Assembly (NCBI GenBank): GCA_020846885.1 | Contig: JADLDC010000054.1 | Span: 1 to 40,030 of the forward strand | Length of the DNA: 40,030 nt | Direction: 5' to 3' | DNA from: Acidobacteriota bacterium | Lineage (GTDB): Bacteria > Acidobacteriota > Blastocatellia > Pyrinomonadales > Pyrinomonadaceae | In this document: positions 7,641-15,082 of the stretch, in pieces | Numbering within the stretch: the stretch's first letter is position 1 | How the letters are laid out: the number at the start of each line of letters is the position of its first letter | Translations under genes and position numbers: made by a program | The notes under the pieces: generated by a model | What the model was told of the DNA's origin: nothing | Database searches by the model: none | What the model saw: only the letters and a program-made list of their open reading frames with translations

Positions 7641-8126
7641 CTACCGTTTCTTAAATTCCTGTTCGAGGTCAACTCTAAGGTTGGCCTTCAAAACCTCGCT
7701 GTGCGGGAATCTCACCTCACCCTGCGCTTTGTCCGCAAGTATAATATCGTTTCCGTCAACGCCCGAGATCCGCGCGACCCACACCTTCTGGCCGTTGGCC
7801 GGCGCTGCAAGTTTGACCTTGACCTTGTGCCCGGCGAACTTCTTAAAGTCGTCAATGCTGTAAAGCTCGCGTTCAAGACCCGGCGACGACACCTCAAGCA
7901 GATAGGCCGTCGGGATCAAGTCATCCGCGTCCAGGACCTCTTCCATCGTGCGTGAGACGGACGCACAATCCTCAACACTGACCCCGCCGGGCTTATCAAT
8001 ATATACCCGGACGGTCATGTTCCGTTTTGCCCCGACGATCTCACAATGAACGAATTCGACCGCGTTGCTCTGTGCGGCCCTGGCCGCTATTTCCTTGATC
8101 CGATCGCCGATCGAAACACTATCCAT
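7641..8126 (-). CDS. rimP: Ribosome maturation factor RimP
   Basis: RimP assists 30S assembly. The 161-residue protein from MDSVSIGDRIKEIAARAAQ contains the family segment RVYIDKPGGVSVEDCASVSR and then LLEVSSPGLERELYSIDDF, followed by an SH3-like C-terminal domain. The track ORF starts at 8165, but the extra residues are encoded by a terminator-like hairpin and do not match the family. A TGGAAAG at a suitable distance precedes the ATG at 8126. It heads the rimP-nusA-infB block and is preceded by an apparent leader hairpin, which suggests transcriptional control of the whole block. Confidence 0.93.
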   Translation of the reverse strand: MDSVSIGDRIKEIAARAAQSNAVEFVHCEIVGAKRNMTVRVYIDKPGGVSVEDCASVSRTMEEVLDADDLIPTAYLLEVSSPGLERELYSIDDFKKFAGHKVKVKLAAPANGQKVWVARISGVDGNDIILADKAQGEVRFPHSEVLKANLRVDLEQEFKKR

Positions 8127-8138
8127 CGCTTTCCAGCC

Positions 8139-8166
8139 AAAATAAAAAGTGGGTGCGAAACCCACT
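8139..8166 (-). terminator. Intrinsic-terminator-like hairpin in the rimP leader
   Basis: On the minus strand the sequence reads AGTGGGT, a five-base loop TTCGC, ACCCACT, then TTTTATTTT. This is a perfect 7-bp stem and U-rich tail. It ends only about 12 bases before the rimP ATG, too close for a promoter to fit between. It is either the terminator of the upstream gene with read-through, or an attenuator of the rimP-nusA-infB transcript. A GTGCGA at 8183-8188 (minus) can pair with TCGCAC across the loop and 3' arm, a possible antiterminator. Confidence 0.6.
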
Positions 8167-8197
8167 AGACGCGTCCTATGACTCGCACGAAACGAAT

Positions 8198-8227
8198 ATT
8201 CTACCTTATCTATCTAAGTAAACGCAA
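8198..8227 (-). promoter_or_regulatory. Candidate sigma-70 promoter for the rimP block
   Basis: On the minus strand TTGCGT and TAGAAT are separated by 18 bases, placing a transcript start near 8191. An overlapping alternative is TTGACT (8236-8241) with TTAGAT (8212-8217), also at 18 bases. Either would put the terminator-like hairpin inside the leader. This is a match by eye only. Confidence 0.4.
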
Positions 8228-8254
8228 GCAAGCTGAGTCAACGCAAACAAGACA

Positions 8255-8662
8255 CTATATTTTGTCCTCAAGCCGCCCTGCGATAGCCTGCAGGTCCTCG
8301 ATCCTTTTCTGAACTGTCTTAAAGTTCGTGCTGTTGGGCGCGGCGGCAAATTCTTCGAGCATGATAATAAGTTCGCGGGCCTCGGCAAGCAGCCGATTCG
8401 CTTCCTTTGTGACCTCGCGCTTGATATCCGGGGTGTTGGTAAGCACCCGCTTAGCCTCGGCCGAGCCCCAGTGTGTTATCTTTACAACACGCGGACGCGG
8501 TGTTTCGGCAACCCAGCTCTCGGTCGCCAGGTGCTGTGAAATATTGTCAATATTAGAATAGAACCCTTCCTGTTTGAGAAGATCATTCAGATCCACCTCA
8601 ACAGAATCTTTACCACCTGTGATCTCATAGATCCGTGTTAGGATCTTGTGATAGACGTCCAT
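8255..8662 (-). CDS. Conserved small protein of unknown function
   Basis: I do not recognise this 135-residue soluble protein. Residues 1-75 look like a mixed helix/strand fold that could be winged-helix-like (MDVYHKILTRIYEITGGKDS, then a segment on lateness of helices and PRPRVVKITHWG). Residues 80-135 form a strongly helical, probably coiled-coil C-terminus with many Glu, Ala, Arg and Leu (EVTKEANRLLAEARELIIML). No signal peptide, membrane segment or metal motif is visible. It lies 12 bases after the ROK kinase gene on the same strand and about 90 bases before the rimP leader hairpin. It may therefore be the last gene of the xylF-ROK transcript. A DNA- or RNA-binding role is only a guess. 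Confidence 0.7.
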   Translation of the reverse strand: MDVYHKILTRIYEITGGKDSVEVDLNDLLKQEGFYSNIDNISQHLATESWVAETPRPRVVKITHWGSAEAKRVLTNTPDIKREVTKEANRLLAEARELIIMLEEFAAAPNSTNFKTVQKRIEDLQAIAGRLEDKI

Positions 8663-8674
8663 ACGTTGTGTAAC

Positions 8675-9637
8675 CTAATTTACGTTGACCGAGTGAGCCG
8701 TAAACCTTGAGAAAGCCAGATATGCGGCACCGATGATGCCTGCGTCACTTCCGAGCGATGCGCGGAGAATTCTAGCACGTTCCGCCGGTTCGTGGAATGC
8801 CCGTTTCGCTATTTCAGCACGCAGCGGACCGATGAACAGGTCCCAACCGTCAGCCGCACCGCCGCCGATCACTATCGCCTCCGGATTCAAGGCATTTATC
8901 AGGCCAGCCAGAAGAATGCCAAGATACATACCTGCCCTGCGGAACACCTCGCGGCAAAGCGGGTCGCCATCGATCCCCGATCGGAAGACATCGAGTGCGG
9001 TCAAGCCGCTTGCTCCAATTATTTTCGAATCGGGAAATTCGCTTTTCAACTCATGCGCCATCCTGACGATGGCCGTAGCCGAGGCAAATTGTTCGAGACA
9101 TCCGTGACTGCCGCAGCCGCACGGCGGCCCAAGCGGTTCAACGCACATATGCCCGATCTCGCCTGCTGTCCCATCGGGGCCCCGCAGCGGTTTTCCGTCA
9201 AGAATAATACCGCCGCCCACGCCGGTGCCAAGAGTGACGAATATCGAACTGGAAAACTCACTCGACGCCCCCAGCCAGTGTTCGCCGATCGCGGCCGCGT
9301 TCGCATCATTCTCAAGTACAACATCAAGCCCTAGTTTGGCTTGAAGTGAAGCTCCCAACGGCGTTCCCGCCAGTTCCGGAAGATTCGGCAAGCTGAATAT
9401 CCGGCCTTCCGCGGCATCCATGATCGCGGGGATAGCAAAGCCGAAGGCAAGCGGATCTGCACCGATCTGTTCTTTGCACTCCTCGGCCAGGCCGAACGCC
9501 GCCTCGACGACCCTGGTCTCGTCGCTGTAACGCGGCGTTGCCGCTTCCGCCCTATACAATAGACGGCCCTGCCGATCTACGGCAGCGATCCGCAGGTTAG
9601 TTCCGCCAAGATCTCCGGCCAGTACGAAATCATCCAT
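8675..9637 (-). CDS. ROK-family sugar kinase (glucokinase-like)
   Basis: The 320-residue protein is an ASKHA-fold ROK kinase that phosphorylates a hexose with ATP in the cytoplasm. The phosphate-1 motif GDLGGTNLRIAAVD is at residues 8-21 and the catalytic region LENDANAAAIGEHW at about 107. GTGVGGGIILDGKPLRG follows, then the zinc-binding motif GHMCVEPLGPPCGCGSHGCL with its three cysteines. There is no N-terminal DNA-binding domain, so it is an enzyme and not a ROK repressor. Glucokinase is the most likely activity, but fructo- or N-acetylmannosamine-type kinases cannot be excluded by reading. It starts 11 bases after the xylF-like gene, implying a shared transcript for sugar binding and phosphorylation. 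Confidence 0.88.
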   Translation of the reverse strand: MDDFVLAGDLGGTNLRIAAVDRQGRLLYRAEAATPRYSDETRVVEAAFGLAEECKEQIGADPLAFGFAIPAIMDAAEGRIFSLPNLPELAGTPLGASLQAKLGLDVVLENDANAAAIGEHWLGASSEFSSSIFVTLGTGVGGGIILDGKPLRGPDGTAGEIGHMCVEPLGPPCGCGSHGCLEQFASATAIVRMAHELKSEFPDSKIIGASGLTALDVFRSGIDGDPLCREVFRRAGMYLGILLAGLINALNPEAIVIGGGAADGWDLFIGPLRAEIAKRAFHEPAERARILRASLGSDAGIIGAAYLAFSRFTAHSVNVN

Positions 9638-9648
9638 ATGGTGAAATA

Positions 9649-10722
9649 CTACGGCCGCTTGGGCCGGTCGGCTTCCGGCACGTTGCGGTAAACATCGTCA
9701 TACTTTGCATAGCCGTCCTTTATGACCGTATCCATCAAGTTGTTCTTATCTACCGTTGTCACTTCGAGCAGGATCGCCGGGACTTCCTTACCGGTGACAT
9801 TCTTAAACGGCGTGGTCTCGAGTTTTTCCTTCTTTGCAAGCTTGACCGCCGCATCCACAGCACGGCTCGCGAGCGGAATGATCGGCTTATAAATGGTCAT
9901 CGACTGTTTGCCTTCAGCGATCCGCTGAAGAGCATCGAGCTGGGCATCCTGGCCTGTCACAATGACCTTTCCGGCGAGTCCGCGTTTTTCCAATGCGGAG
10001 ACGACACCGCCAGCCATCCCGTCATTTGAAACGACGAACGCCTGGATATTGTCATTGTTCTGGGTCAGAGCATTCTCCGCCATCTTCAGGGCCTCTTCCG
10101 GTTTCCAGTCAGGAATGAACTGGTCTGCCACGATCTTGATCTTGCCGCTGTCGATCGCGGGCTTGAGAACTTTTAGCTGCTCCTCTTTCATGATCAGGGC
10201 GTTGTTATCGCTGCTCGACCCGTAAACCATCGCATAGTTCCCCTGCGGAGCATGCTCAAGAGCATACTCAGCGATCTTGCGGCCGATGACCGGGACCTGG
10301 TGCGATATATATAGATCGATCTTATCCGAATCGATCAGGCGGTCGTAGCTAATGACCGGAACATTCTGTTCCTTGGCCCGATCGACAAGCGATGCCGCCT
10401 GCGTCGCGTTCTGGGGAGCGATCACCAGCACATCTACGCCCTGCGTCAAAAGATTCTCGACGTCGTTCGCCTGCCGATCGGCACTGTTGTCGGCAACCGT
10501 GATCACGCATTCGACGTTGATCTGTTTGCAGTGGGCCTCGAAGGCGTCGCGGTCACGCTGCCAACGTTCTTCTTTAACGGTAGCCATCGAAAATCCGATC
10601 TTTGGCTTCTTGCCTGGGTCAGCGGCCGTGCCGCCATTCGTGGAGCTCGGCTGGCCCGCGCCTCCGCCGCACGCGGCAACAAAAAGAGCGGCCAAAATTA
10701 GAGCAACAAAACGCGATCTCAT
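9649..10722 (-). CDS. xylF: Sugar ABC transporter substrate-binding lipoprotein, XylF-like
   Basis: The 357-residue protein has a lipoprotein signal peptide ending in a lipobox (LFVAAC, Cys at about residue 18). A periplasmic-binding-protein fold of the ribose/xylose type 1 class follows. Matching segments are KIGFSMATVKEERWQRD, CVITVADNSADRQANDVENL, VLVIAPQNATQAA, ISYDRLIDSDKIDLYIS and VIVTGQDAQLDALQRIAEG, all resembling XylF. It should capture a pentose or hexose outside the inner membrane. A strong AAGGAGAG lies nine bases before the ATG. No permease or ATPase gene is in the cluster; the next gene is a ROK kinase. The transporter partners must be elsewhere or the protein has a sensing role. 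The exact sugar is uncertain. Confidence 0.88.
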   Translation of the reverse strand: MRSRFVALILAALFVAACGGGAGQPSSTNGGTAADPGKKPKIGFSMATVKEERWQRDRDAFEAHCKQINVECVITVADNSADRQANDVENLLTQGVDVLVIAPQNATQAASLVDRAKEQNVPVISYDRLIDSDKIDLYISHQVPVIGRKIAEYALEHAPQGNYAMVYGSSSDNNALIMKEEQLKVLKPAIDSGKIKIVADQFIPDWKPEEALKMAENALTQNNDNIQAFVVSNDGMAGGVVSALEKRGLAGKVIVTGQDAQLDALQRIAEGKQSMTIYKPIIPLASRAVDAAVKLAKKEKLETTPFKNVTGKEVPAILLEVTTVDKNNLMDTVIKDGYAKYDDVYRNVPEADRPKRP

Positions 10723-10759
10723 AGATAAATTCTCTCCTTGGACTTAAAGGGACTTCCAA

Positions 10760-10788
10760 ATTAAATCAAAAAAATGATTTCACGGCAA
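10760..10788 (-). promoter_or_regulatory. Candidate promoter of the xylF-like gene
   Basis: On the minus strand TTGCCG and TTTAAT are separated by 17 bases, giving a start near 10753 and a leader of about 30 bases before the strong ribosome binding site of the xylF-like gene. The -10 matches five of six consensus bases. Confidence 0.5.
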
Positions 10789-10980
10789 AAGCGGCATTGT
10801 TAGATGTATGTTGGAGCGTGCAGGTCTTTGCCTTAGTATAGGCTTGAATAGCCTTCTGTGCGGAATTTTCTTTCAATTGACCGTATCTTTGTGCTATAAG
10901 TGTTTTCAAAACCAGCGGCACGGGTTGTTACAGCGGGTATTGCTGCGAACGCAAAGGCGTTATCAACATCCTCCTTTTTG

Positions 10981-11010
10981 TTGACACAAAAGGGGTTTCC
11001 GTGCGAGAAT
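10981..11010 (+). promoter_or_regulatory. Candidate promoter of the first FecR-like gene
   Basis: A perfect -35 TTGACA at 10981 and a weaker GAGAAT at 11005 are separated by 18 bases. The start would be near 11017, about 43 bases before the ATG. Confidence 0.5.
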
Positions 11011-11059
11011 TTGTAAGTTCGGCCGATCGGCGATCGAACTGTCGGTAGGTCCATAGTTT

Positions 11060-11635
11060 ATGAAGTTGTTTTCTTTTTCACGTAAGGCGTTCACCGCCTT
11101 TACCCTCACTGCGTTTCTTACGACAGCGTCGATGGTTGTACTGGCCGCTCCCGGCCGGATCGTCGCTGAATTGAATGTCACAGGCAGAACACCGGACGGC
11201 GAAGCCCCGACGGTTCTCGTTAACGGCGAAACTTCGAGAAGCGGACGCTCGGTCTTTTCTTCTAGCACGGTCTCAACGCCGGACGAGACAATGGCCGTCC
11301 TGAGCGTCGGCGGCACGGGCCGAATACAGCTCGCGGCAAACTCGTCAGTCGATCTGGTGTTCGATGACAGGGTCATAGATGCAGAATTGACCGCCGGAAC
11401 GTTGACGGTTTTAGGCGCGTCAGGTACTGTAAAGGTAAGGACGAACGACGGGAAGGACACGGTATTGAATCCTGGTGAATCGATCTCAGCCGAAGGCAGC
11501 AATGGTGCCCGCAAGCAGAGCAGCTCTAAGGACTACACCTGGGTCTGGCTACTGGTCGCGGCCGGTGCGGCAGCGGCGGTCATAGTGGCCGTTTCGTCGG
11601 GTGGCGGCGATGATGTCGTTAGTCCGAACCGATAA
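11060..11635 (+). CDS. FecR-like exported protein with C-terminal membrane anchor
   Basis: The 191-residue protein starts with a signal peptide (about 1-29, ending ASMVVLAA). A beta-rich segment of about 115 residues follows and recalls the FecR periplasmic domain. It has repeating strand patterns, GGTGRIQLAANSSVDLVF, then AELTAGTLTVLG, then a small-residue linker. Near the end come WVWLLVAAGAAAAVIVAVSS, one membrane span, and the tail GGGDDVVSPNR. The next gene encodes a paralog with the same layout and nearly the same tail. No FecR DNA-regulating or sigma partner is adjacent. Its function is unknown; a cell-envelope structural or signalling role is inference. A GTAGG lies about ten bases before the ATG. 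Confidence 0.8.
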   Translation: MKLFSFSRKAFTAFTLTAFLTTASMVVLAAPGRIVAELNVTGRTPDGEAPTVLVNGETSRSGRSVFSSSTVSTPDETMAVLSVGGTGRIQLAANSSVDLVFDDRVIDAELTAGTLTVLGASGTVKVRTNDGKDTVLNPGESISAEGSNGARKQSSSKDYTWVWLLVAAGAAAAVIVAVSSGGGDDVVSPNR

Positions 11636-11647
11636 TTCGTGTTTTTG

Positions 11648-11667
11648 TCACTATTTGAGTGATTTTT
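11648..11667 (+). terminator. Short terminator-like hairpin after the first FecR-like gene
   Basis: TCACT, loop ATTTG, AGTGA, then TTTTT: a 5-bp stem with a U tail just downstream of the stop. It is weak but correctly placed, and the next gene has its own promoter-like sequence immediately after. Confidence 0.4.
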
Positions 11668-11670
11668 ACA

Positions 11671-11699
11671 TTGCGGCTTGCCGTAAATGCTTGTATCAT
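11671..11699 (+). promoter_or_regulatory. Candidate promoter of the second FecR-like gene
   Basis: TTGCGG at 11671 and TATCAT at 11694 are separated by 17 bases. Transcription would start near 11706, leaving a leader of about 20 bases that holds AGGAGG at 11712. Confidence 0.5.
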
Positions 11700-11727
11700 A
11701 GGAATTGATTCAGGAGGATTAGGATTC

Positions 11728-12429
11728 ATGCTCGCCAAAGATTGTCTTCGGAAGCTGGTCGCTTCGTTCGCAGCGATTGCCGTTTTTTGCGTTTCTTCTT
11801 CGATCGCACTTGCCGGAACAAAAGATGTGACCGGTGAGATCACCGTAACTGGTCAGGTTTCAGTTAACGGCCAGAACGCGGTTTCGAATTCTACCATTGT
11901 TTCGGGGAGCACTGTTGTGACCGGAGCAGGTTCAAGCGCCATCATTAGCTTAGGAAAACTTGGCCGTATAGAAGTTTTGGCCGACTCCAATATCGTACTT
12001 AATTTTGCTGACGATAATATCGTCGCCATCGTTTCGGCTGGTAAATCCAGGTTTGCGACCGCTCCGGGGGTTGCCGCAACCGTTACCACTAAAGATACGA
12101 CTGTCCTTGCTGATTCGACGCAGGCAGATAACTTCCTTGTTGAGGTCGAGTGTTCACATACCCATGTGGACACCACAGCCGGTGTCGTGACGATGCGTGA
12201 AGGCACGGCGGACAAGCAGGTTGCCGCGGGCACATCGGCATCCGCCGGAAACCTCGCGCAGACAGGATGTAAGCCTTGCTTACGGCCGAACTCGGCTCCT
12301 CCGGTACCGATCGGCGGATGGCCGTGGTTGATCCTGATCGCCGCGGGCGTCGCCGGAGCTGTTGTATTCTTTGGCGGTAACGATTCTGAACCCGGCGGCG
12401 GTACTGTCGTGGTCAGCCCGATTCGTTGA
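11728..12429 (+). CDS. FecR-like exported protein, paralog of the preceding gene
   Basis: The ATG at 11728, eleven bases after a perfect AGGAGG, is preferred over the track start 11659 and yields 233 residues with a proper signal peptide (MLAKDCLRKLVASFAAIAVF and on to IALAG). The beta-rich body repeats the pattern of its neighbour: GEITVTGQVSVNGQ, STVVTGAGSSAIISLG, LGRIEVLADSNIVLNF. It adds a cysteine-containing insert (VEVECSHTHVDTTAG) and a CKPC pair before the membrane segment. WPWLILIAAGVAGAVVFFGG is the membrane span and the tail reads GGGTVVVSPIR. The pair probably arose by tandem duplication and then diverged. The function is unknown; the cysteines could form disulfides outside the cytoplasm. 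Confidence 0.8.
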   Translation: MLAKDCLRKLVASFAAIAVFCVSSSIALAGTKDVTGEITVTGQVSVNGQNAVSNSTIVSGSTVVTGAGSSAIISLGKLGRIEVLADSNIVLNFADDNIVAIVSAGKSRFATAPGVAATVTTKDTTVLADSTQADNFLVEVECSHTHVDTTAGVVTMREGTADKQVAAGTSASAGNLAQTGCKPCLRPNSAPPVPIGGWPWLILIAAGVAGAVVFFGGNDSEPGGGTVVVSPIR

Positions 12430-12470
12430 TCGATCGAGATCAAAAGCGATCCTTATAATTTTTGAGCCTT

Positions 12471-12512
12471 GTGCGGGTCATGTTTGTTATGAATATGGCC
12501 CGCACTTGTTTT
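12471..12512 (+). terminator. Strong intrinsic terminator after the FecR-like pair
   Basis: GTGCGGGTCAT pairs with ATGGCCCGCAC across a 13-base loop, an 11-bp stem with one G-U pair, followed by TTGTTTT. It separates the FecR-like genes from ugd. Confidence 0.75.
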
Positions 12513-12565
12513 GTGGCGCGTTGCCCAAAAGAGCGGAATGCTCCATCCAAATCGGTTGTCCTGAA

Positions 12566-12594
12566 TTGACTTTTCCGGCCTCGCCTTTTATTTT
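12566..12594 (+). promoter_or_regulatory. Candidate promoter of the ugd-epimerase pair
   Basis: TTGACT at 12566 and TATTTT at 12589 are separated by 17 bases, with a start near 12601 and a leader of about 50 bases to the ugd ATG. Confidence 0.5.
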
Positions 12595-12651
12595 TGGTAT
12601 TTTTGCGGAGCACCGCACAATAGTTTTTTTAATTTAGATCGACCTAACATT

Positions 12652-13950
12652 ATGCACATTGCAGTTATAGGTACCGGGTACGTCGGATTGGTCACCGGTG
12701 CATGTTTTGCGGAATTTGGCGTTGACGTAACATGCGTCGATGTTGACGTTGACAAGATCGAAAAGCTCAAACAGGGCATCATTCCCATTTACGAACCCGG
12801 CCTTGACCAGATCGTCGAAAAGAATCAAAAGGCTGGACGGCTCCATTTCACAACGGAGATCGGTTCCGCCGTCGGGCGGGCTGAGGTAGTTTTTCTTGCC
12901 GTTGGCACCCCGCCCAAACCAGATGGCTCGCCGGACATGAGCTATTACCAGCAAGCGGCCAAAGATGTTGCCGAGGCTATGAATGGCTATAAAGTACTGG
13001 TAACAAAATCGACCGTACCGATCGGTACCGGCGAATGGCTTCGGAATTTTGTCACCGAAAACCTGAAGACACCAACCGAATTCGGAGTTGCGTCAAACCC
13101 GGAATTCCTTCGCGAGGGAGCCGCGATCGACGACTTTATGCGCCCCGACCGCGTGGTGATAGGCAGCAACGAAGATCGTGCGATCGAGGTGATGAAGGAA
13201 CTTTATCGCCCGCTGTATCTGATCGAAACGCCGATCGTCATCACTTCCCTCGAGGCCGCGGAACTTATCAAATATGCCGCCAATGCCTTTCTGGCGACCA
13301 AGATCACATTCATCAATGAGATCGCAAACCTGTGCGATGCGATCGGTTGCGATGTCCACGACGTGGCGAGAGGCATGGGAATGGACAACCGTATCGGCCG
13401 CAAGTTCCTTCATCCCGGGCCGGGCTACGGCGGTTCGTGCTTTCCAAAGGACACGCGAGCGCTTACGACAGTGGCCGACCAATTTGGTGTTGAAACGCGG
13501 ATCGTCGATGCGGTCATCGAGGCCAATGAACGCCAGCGTGACGCCATGCTCGCAAAGGTTGAAAAACTTGTCGGCGATCTGGCGGGTAAAAAACTCGCGG
13601 TCCTCGGCCTTTCATTCAAACCCGAAACGGACGATATGCGTGAATCTCCGGCTGCCGACATCATCAATGCGATAAGGGCAAAGGGGTCAGCCGTAAAAGC
13701 GTTCGACCCGGTAGCGATGGACGAAGCCAGCCATTGCATTGAAGGGATCGAATTCGCAACGGATGAATACGATGCGATCGAAGGGGCGGATGCCTTGATC
13801 ATCGTCACCGAATGGAACCAGTTCCGTGCCCTTGATATGCAGAGGGTCAAGTCGCTTCTCAAACAGCCGAAGATCGCTGATCTTCGCAATATCTACGAAC
13901 CCGCGGATATGCGCGAAATGGGATTCGAATACGTCGGCGTTGGCCGATGA
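12652..13950 (+). CDS. ugd: UDP-glucose 6-dehydrogenase
   Basis: The 432-residue enzyme oxidises UDP-glucose to UDP-glucuronate with NAD in the cytoplasm, feeding polysaccharide synthesis. The N-terminal Rossmann motif is IAVIGTGYVGLVTGACFAEF, with the acidic ribose-binding residue in CVDVD. The middle dimer domain has EAAELIKYAANAFLATKITF, and the catalytic cysteine lies in YGGSCFPKDTRAL at about residue 260. The C-terminal domain includes LGLSFKPETDDMRESPA. The length is standard and all key residues are seen. No Shine-Dalgarno sequence is evident at the ATG. The next gene encodes a sugar-nucleotide epimerase, so the two probably supply a uronic-acid building block for exopolysaccharide or lipopolysaccharide. 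Confidence 0.96.
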   Translation: MHIAVIGTGYVGLVTGACFAEFGVDVTCVDVDVDKIEKLKQGIIPIYEPGLDQIVEKNQKAGRLHFTTEIGSAVGRAEVVFLAVGTPPKPDGSPDMSYYQQAAKDVAEAMNGYKVLVTKSTVPIGTGEWLRNFVTENLKTPTEFGVASNPEFLREGAAIDDFMRPDRVVIGSNEDRAIEVMKELYRPLYLIETPIVITSLEAAELIKYAANAFLATKITFINEIANLCDAIGCDVHDVARGMGMDNRIGRKFLHPGPGYGGSCFPKDTRALTTVADQFGVETRIVDAVIEANERQRDAMLAKVEKLVGDLAGKKLAVLGLSFKPETDDMRESPAADIINAIRAKGSAVKAFDPVAMDEASHCIEGIEFATDEYDAIEGADALIIVTEWNQFRALDMQRVKSLLKQPKIADLRNIYEPADMREMGFEYVGVGR

Positions 13951-13994
13951 ACGTATGACAGGCTGCCTGCCGGCCGAATGATCCGCGAACGATT

Positions 13995-14951
13995 ATGTCA
14001 CTGACCACCAAATGCCTTGTGACCGGCGGAGCCGGCTTTATCGGTTCAAACCTGGCTGATGAACTTATCAGCCAGGGTGCCAAAGTTACGATCATCGATG
14101 ATCTTTCGACTGGCTATGTCGAAAACCTGGATGCCATCAAGGGCGACTTTCGATTTGTCCAAGGCGACATCAACGATGAGGCCGCGCTGTCGAATGCGAT
14201 CGAAGGGGCGGAGATCGTGTTCCACCAGGCCGCTCTGCCCAGTGTTCCCCGCTCGGTCGAAAACCCCGTCGAAACACATCAGGCGTGCGTTAATGCGACA
14301 TTCAATCTTCTTGTAAAGGCCAGGGATGCGGGCGTTCGGCGGTTTATTTATGCGGCCTCGAGTTCGGCCTATGGCGATCAGGAGATCCTCCCAAAGGTCG
14401 AGACCATGCGGCCCGAGCCTCTTTCCCCGTACGCGGCGGCAAAACTTGTCGGCGAGTACTATTGCCGCGTTTTCTTTGAGGTTTACGGGCTCGAAACCTA
14501 TTCGCTTCGCTATTTCAATGTATTTGGGCCGCGTCAAGACCCGTCGTCAGCCTATTCCGGCGTGATCTCGCGCTTCATTGACGCTTTGATGAAAAACGAA
14601 ACGCCCATCATATATGGCGATGGTGAACAGACCCGTGATTTTACATATATCGCGAACGTAGTCCAGGCGAATCTTGCCGCTTCGCAGGCTAGCCGAGGGA
14701 TGGGTGAGGTCATTAACGCAGCAAATGGCGAGCGGATCTCGCTGAATCAATTGCTCTCCGTTCTGATGAAGATCGCTGGACGGCCAGATGCGGACCCAAA
14801 ATATCTTGAGGCCCGCGCCGGAGATGTCAAACACTCGCAGGCCGACAACAGCCTGGCCGTCGATTATCTCGGCTACAAGAAGCTTGTCGATCTGGAGGAA
14901 GGCCTGGTGCGGACAATAGATTGGTGGAAAACAAGCCGATTTGCCCTCTGA
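13995..14951 (+). CDS. NAD-dependent sugar-nucleotide epimerase (extended SDR)
   Basis: The 318-residue protein is an extended short-chain dehydrogenase. The NAD motif VTGGAGFIGSNLADELI is at the N-terminus and the acidic residue in IIDDLSTG follows. The active site has the Ser-Ser-Ser run in AASSSAYGD and the YxxxK pair in SPYAAAKLVGEYY. SLRYFNVFGPRQDPSSAYSG and YGDGEQTRDFTYI are typical of UDP-GlcNAc 4-epimerase (WbpP-like) and of UDP-glucuronate epimerases. It starts 44 bases after ugd, so a role on UDP-glucuronate or a related nucleotide sugar is plausible. The exact substrate cannot be fixed by reading. Confidence 0.88.
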   Translation: MSLTTKCLVTGGAGFIGSNLADELISQGAKVTIIDDLSTGYVENLDAIKGDFRFVQGDINDEAALSNAIEGAEIVFHQAALPSVPRSVENPVETHQACVNATFNLLVKARDAGVRRFIYAASSSAYGDQEILPKVETMRPEPLSPYAAAKLVGEYYCRVFFEVYGLETYSLRYFNVFGPRQDPSSAYSGVISRFIDALMKNETPIIYGDGEQTRDFTYIANVVQANLAASQASRGMGEVINAANGERISLNQLLSVLMKIAGRPDADPKYLEARAGDVKHSQADNSLAVDYLGYKKLVDLEEGLVRTIDWWKTSRFAL

Positions 14952-15082
14952 TCCCTGATCGTCGTTACGCTTCATCACTGGTTCCGAACATTTCGTCACA
15001 TTTGCGTCGATTTACCGAACGATGGTTGGTACCATCATCAAACTGGCGAAGTTTTGCGCCTTGCGGAACATTCCTGACGCGA

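Larger units (their letters stand above)
10723..11059. other. Divergent intergenic region with promoters on both strands
   Basis: This 337-base gap separates the minus-strand xylF-like cluster from the plus-strand FecR-like genes. I see one promoter-like pair near each edge and no open reading frame, tRNA or strong hairpin in the centre (about 10790-10980). The central part is the place to expect operators. Confidence 0.6.
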
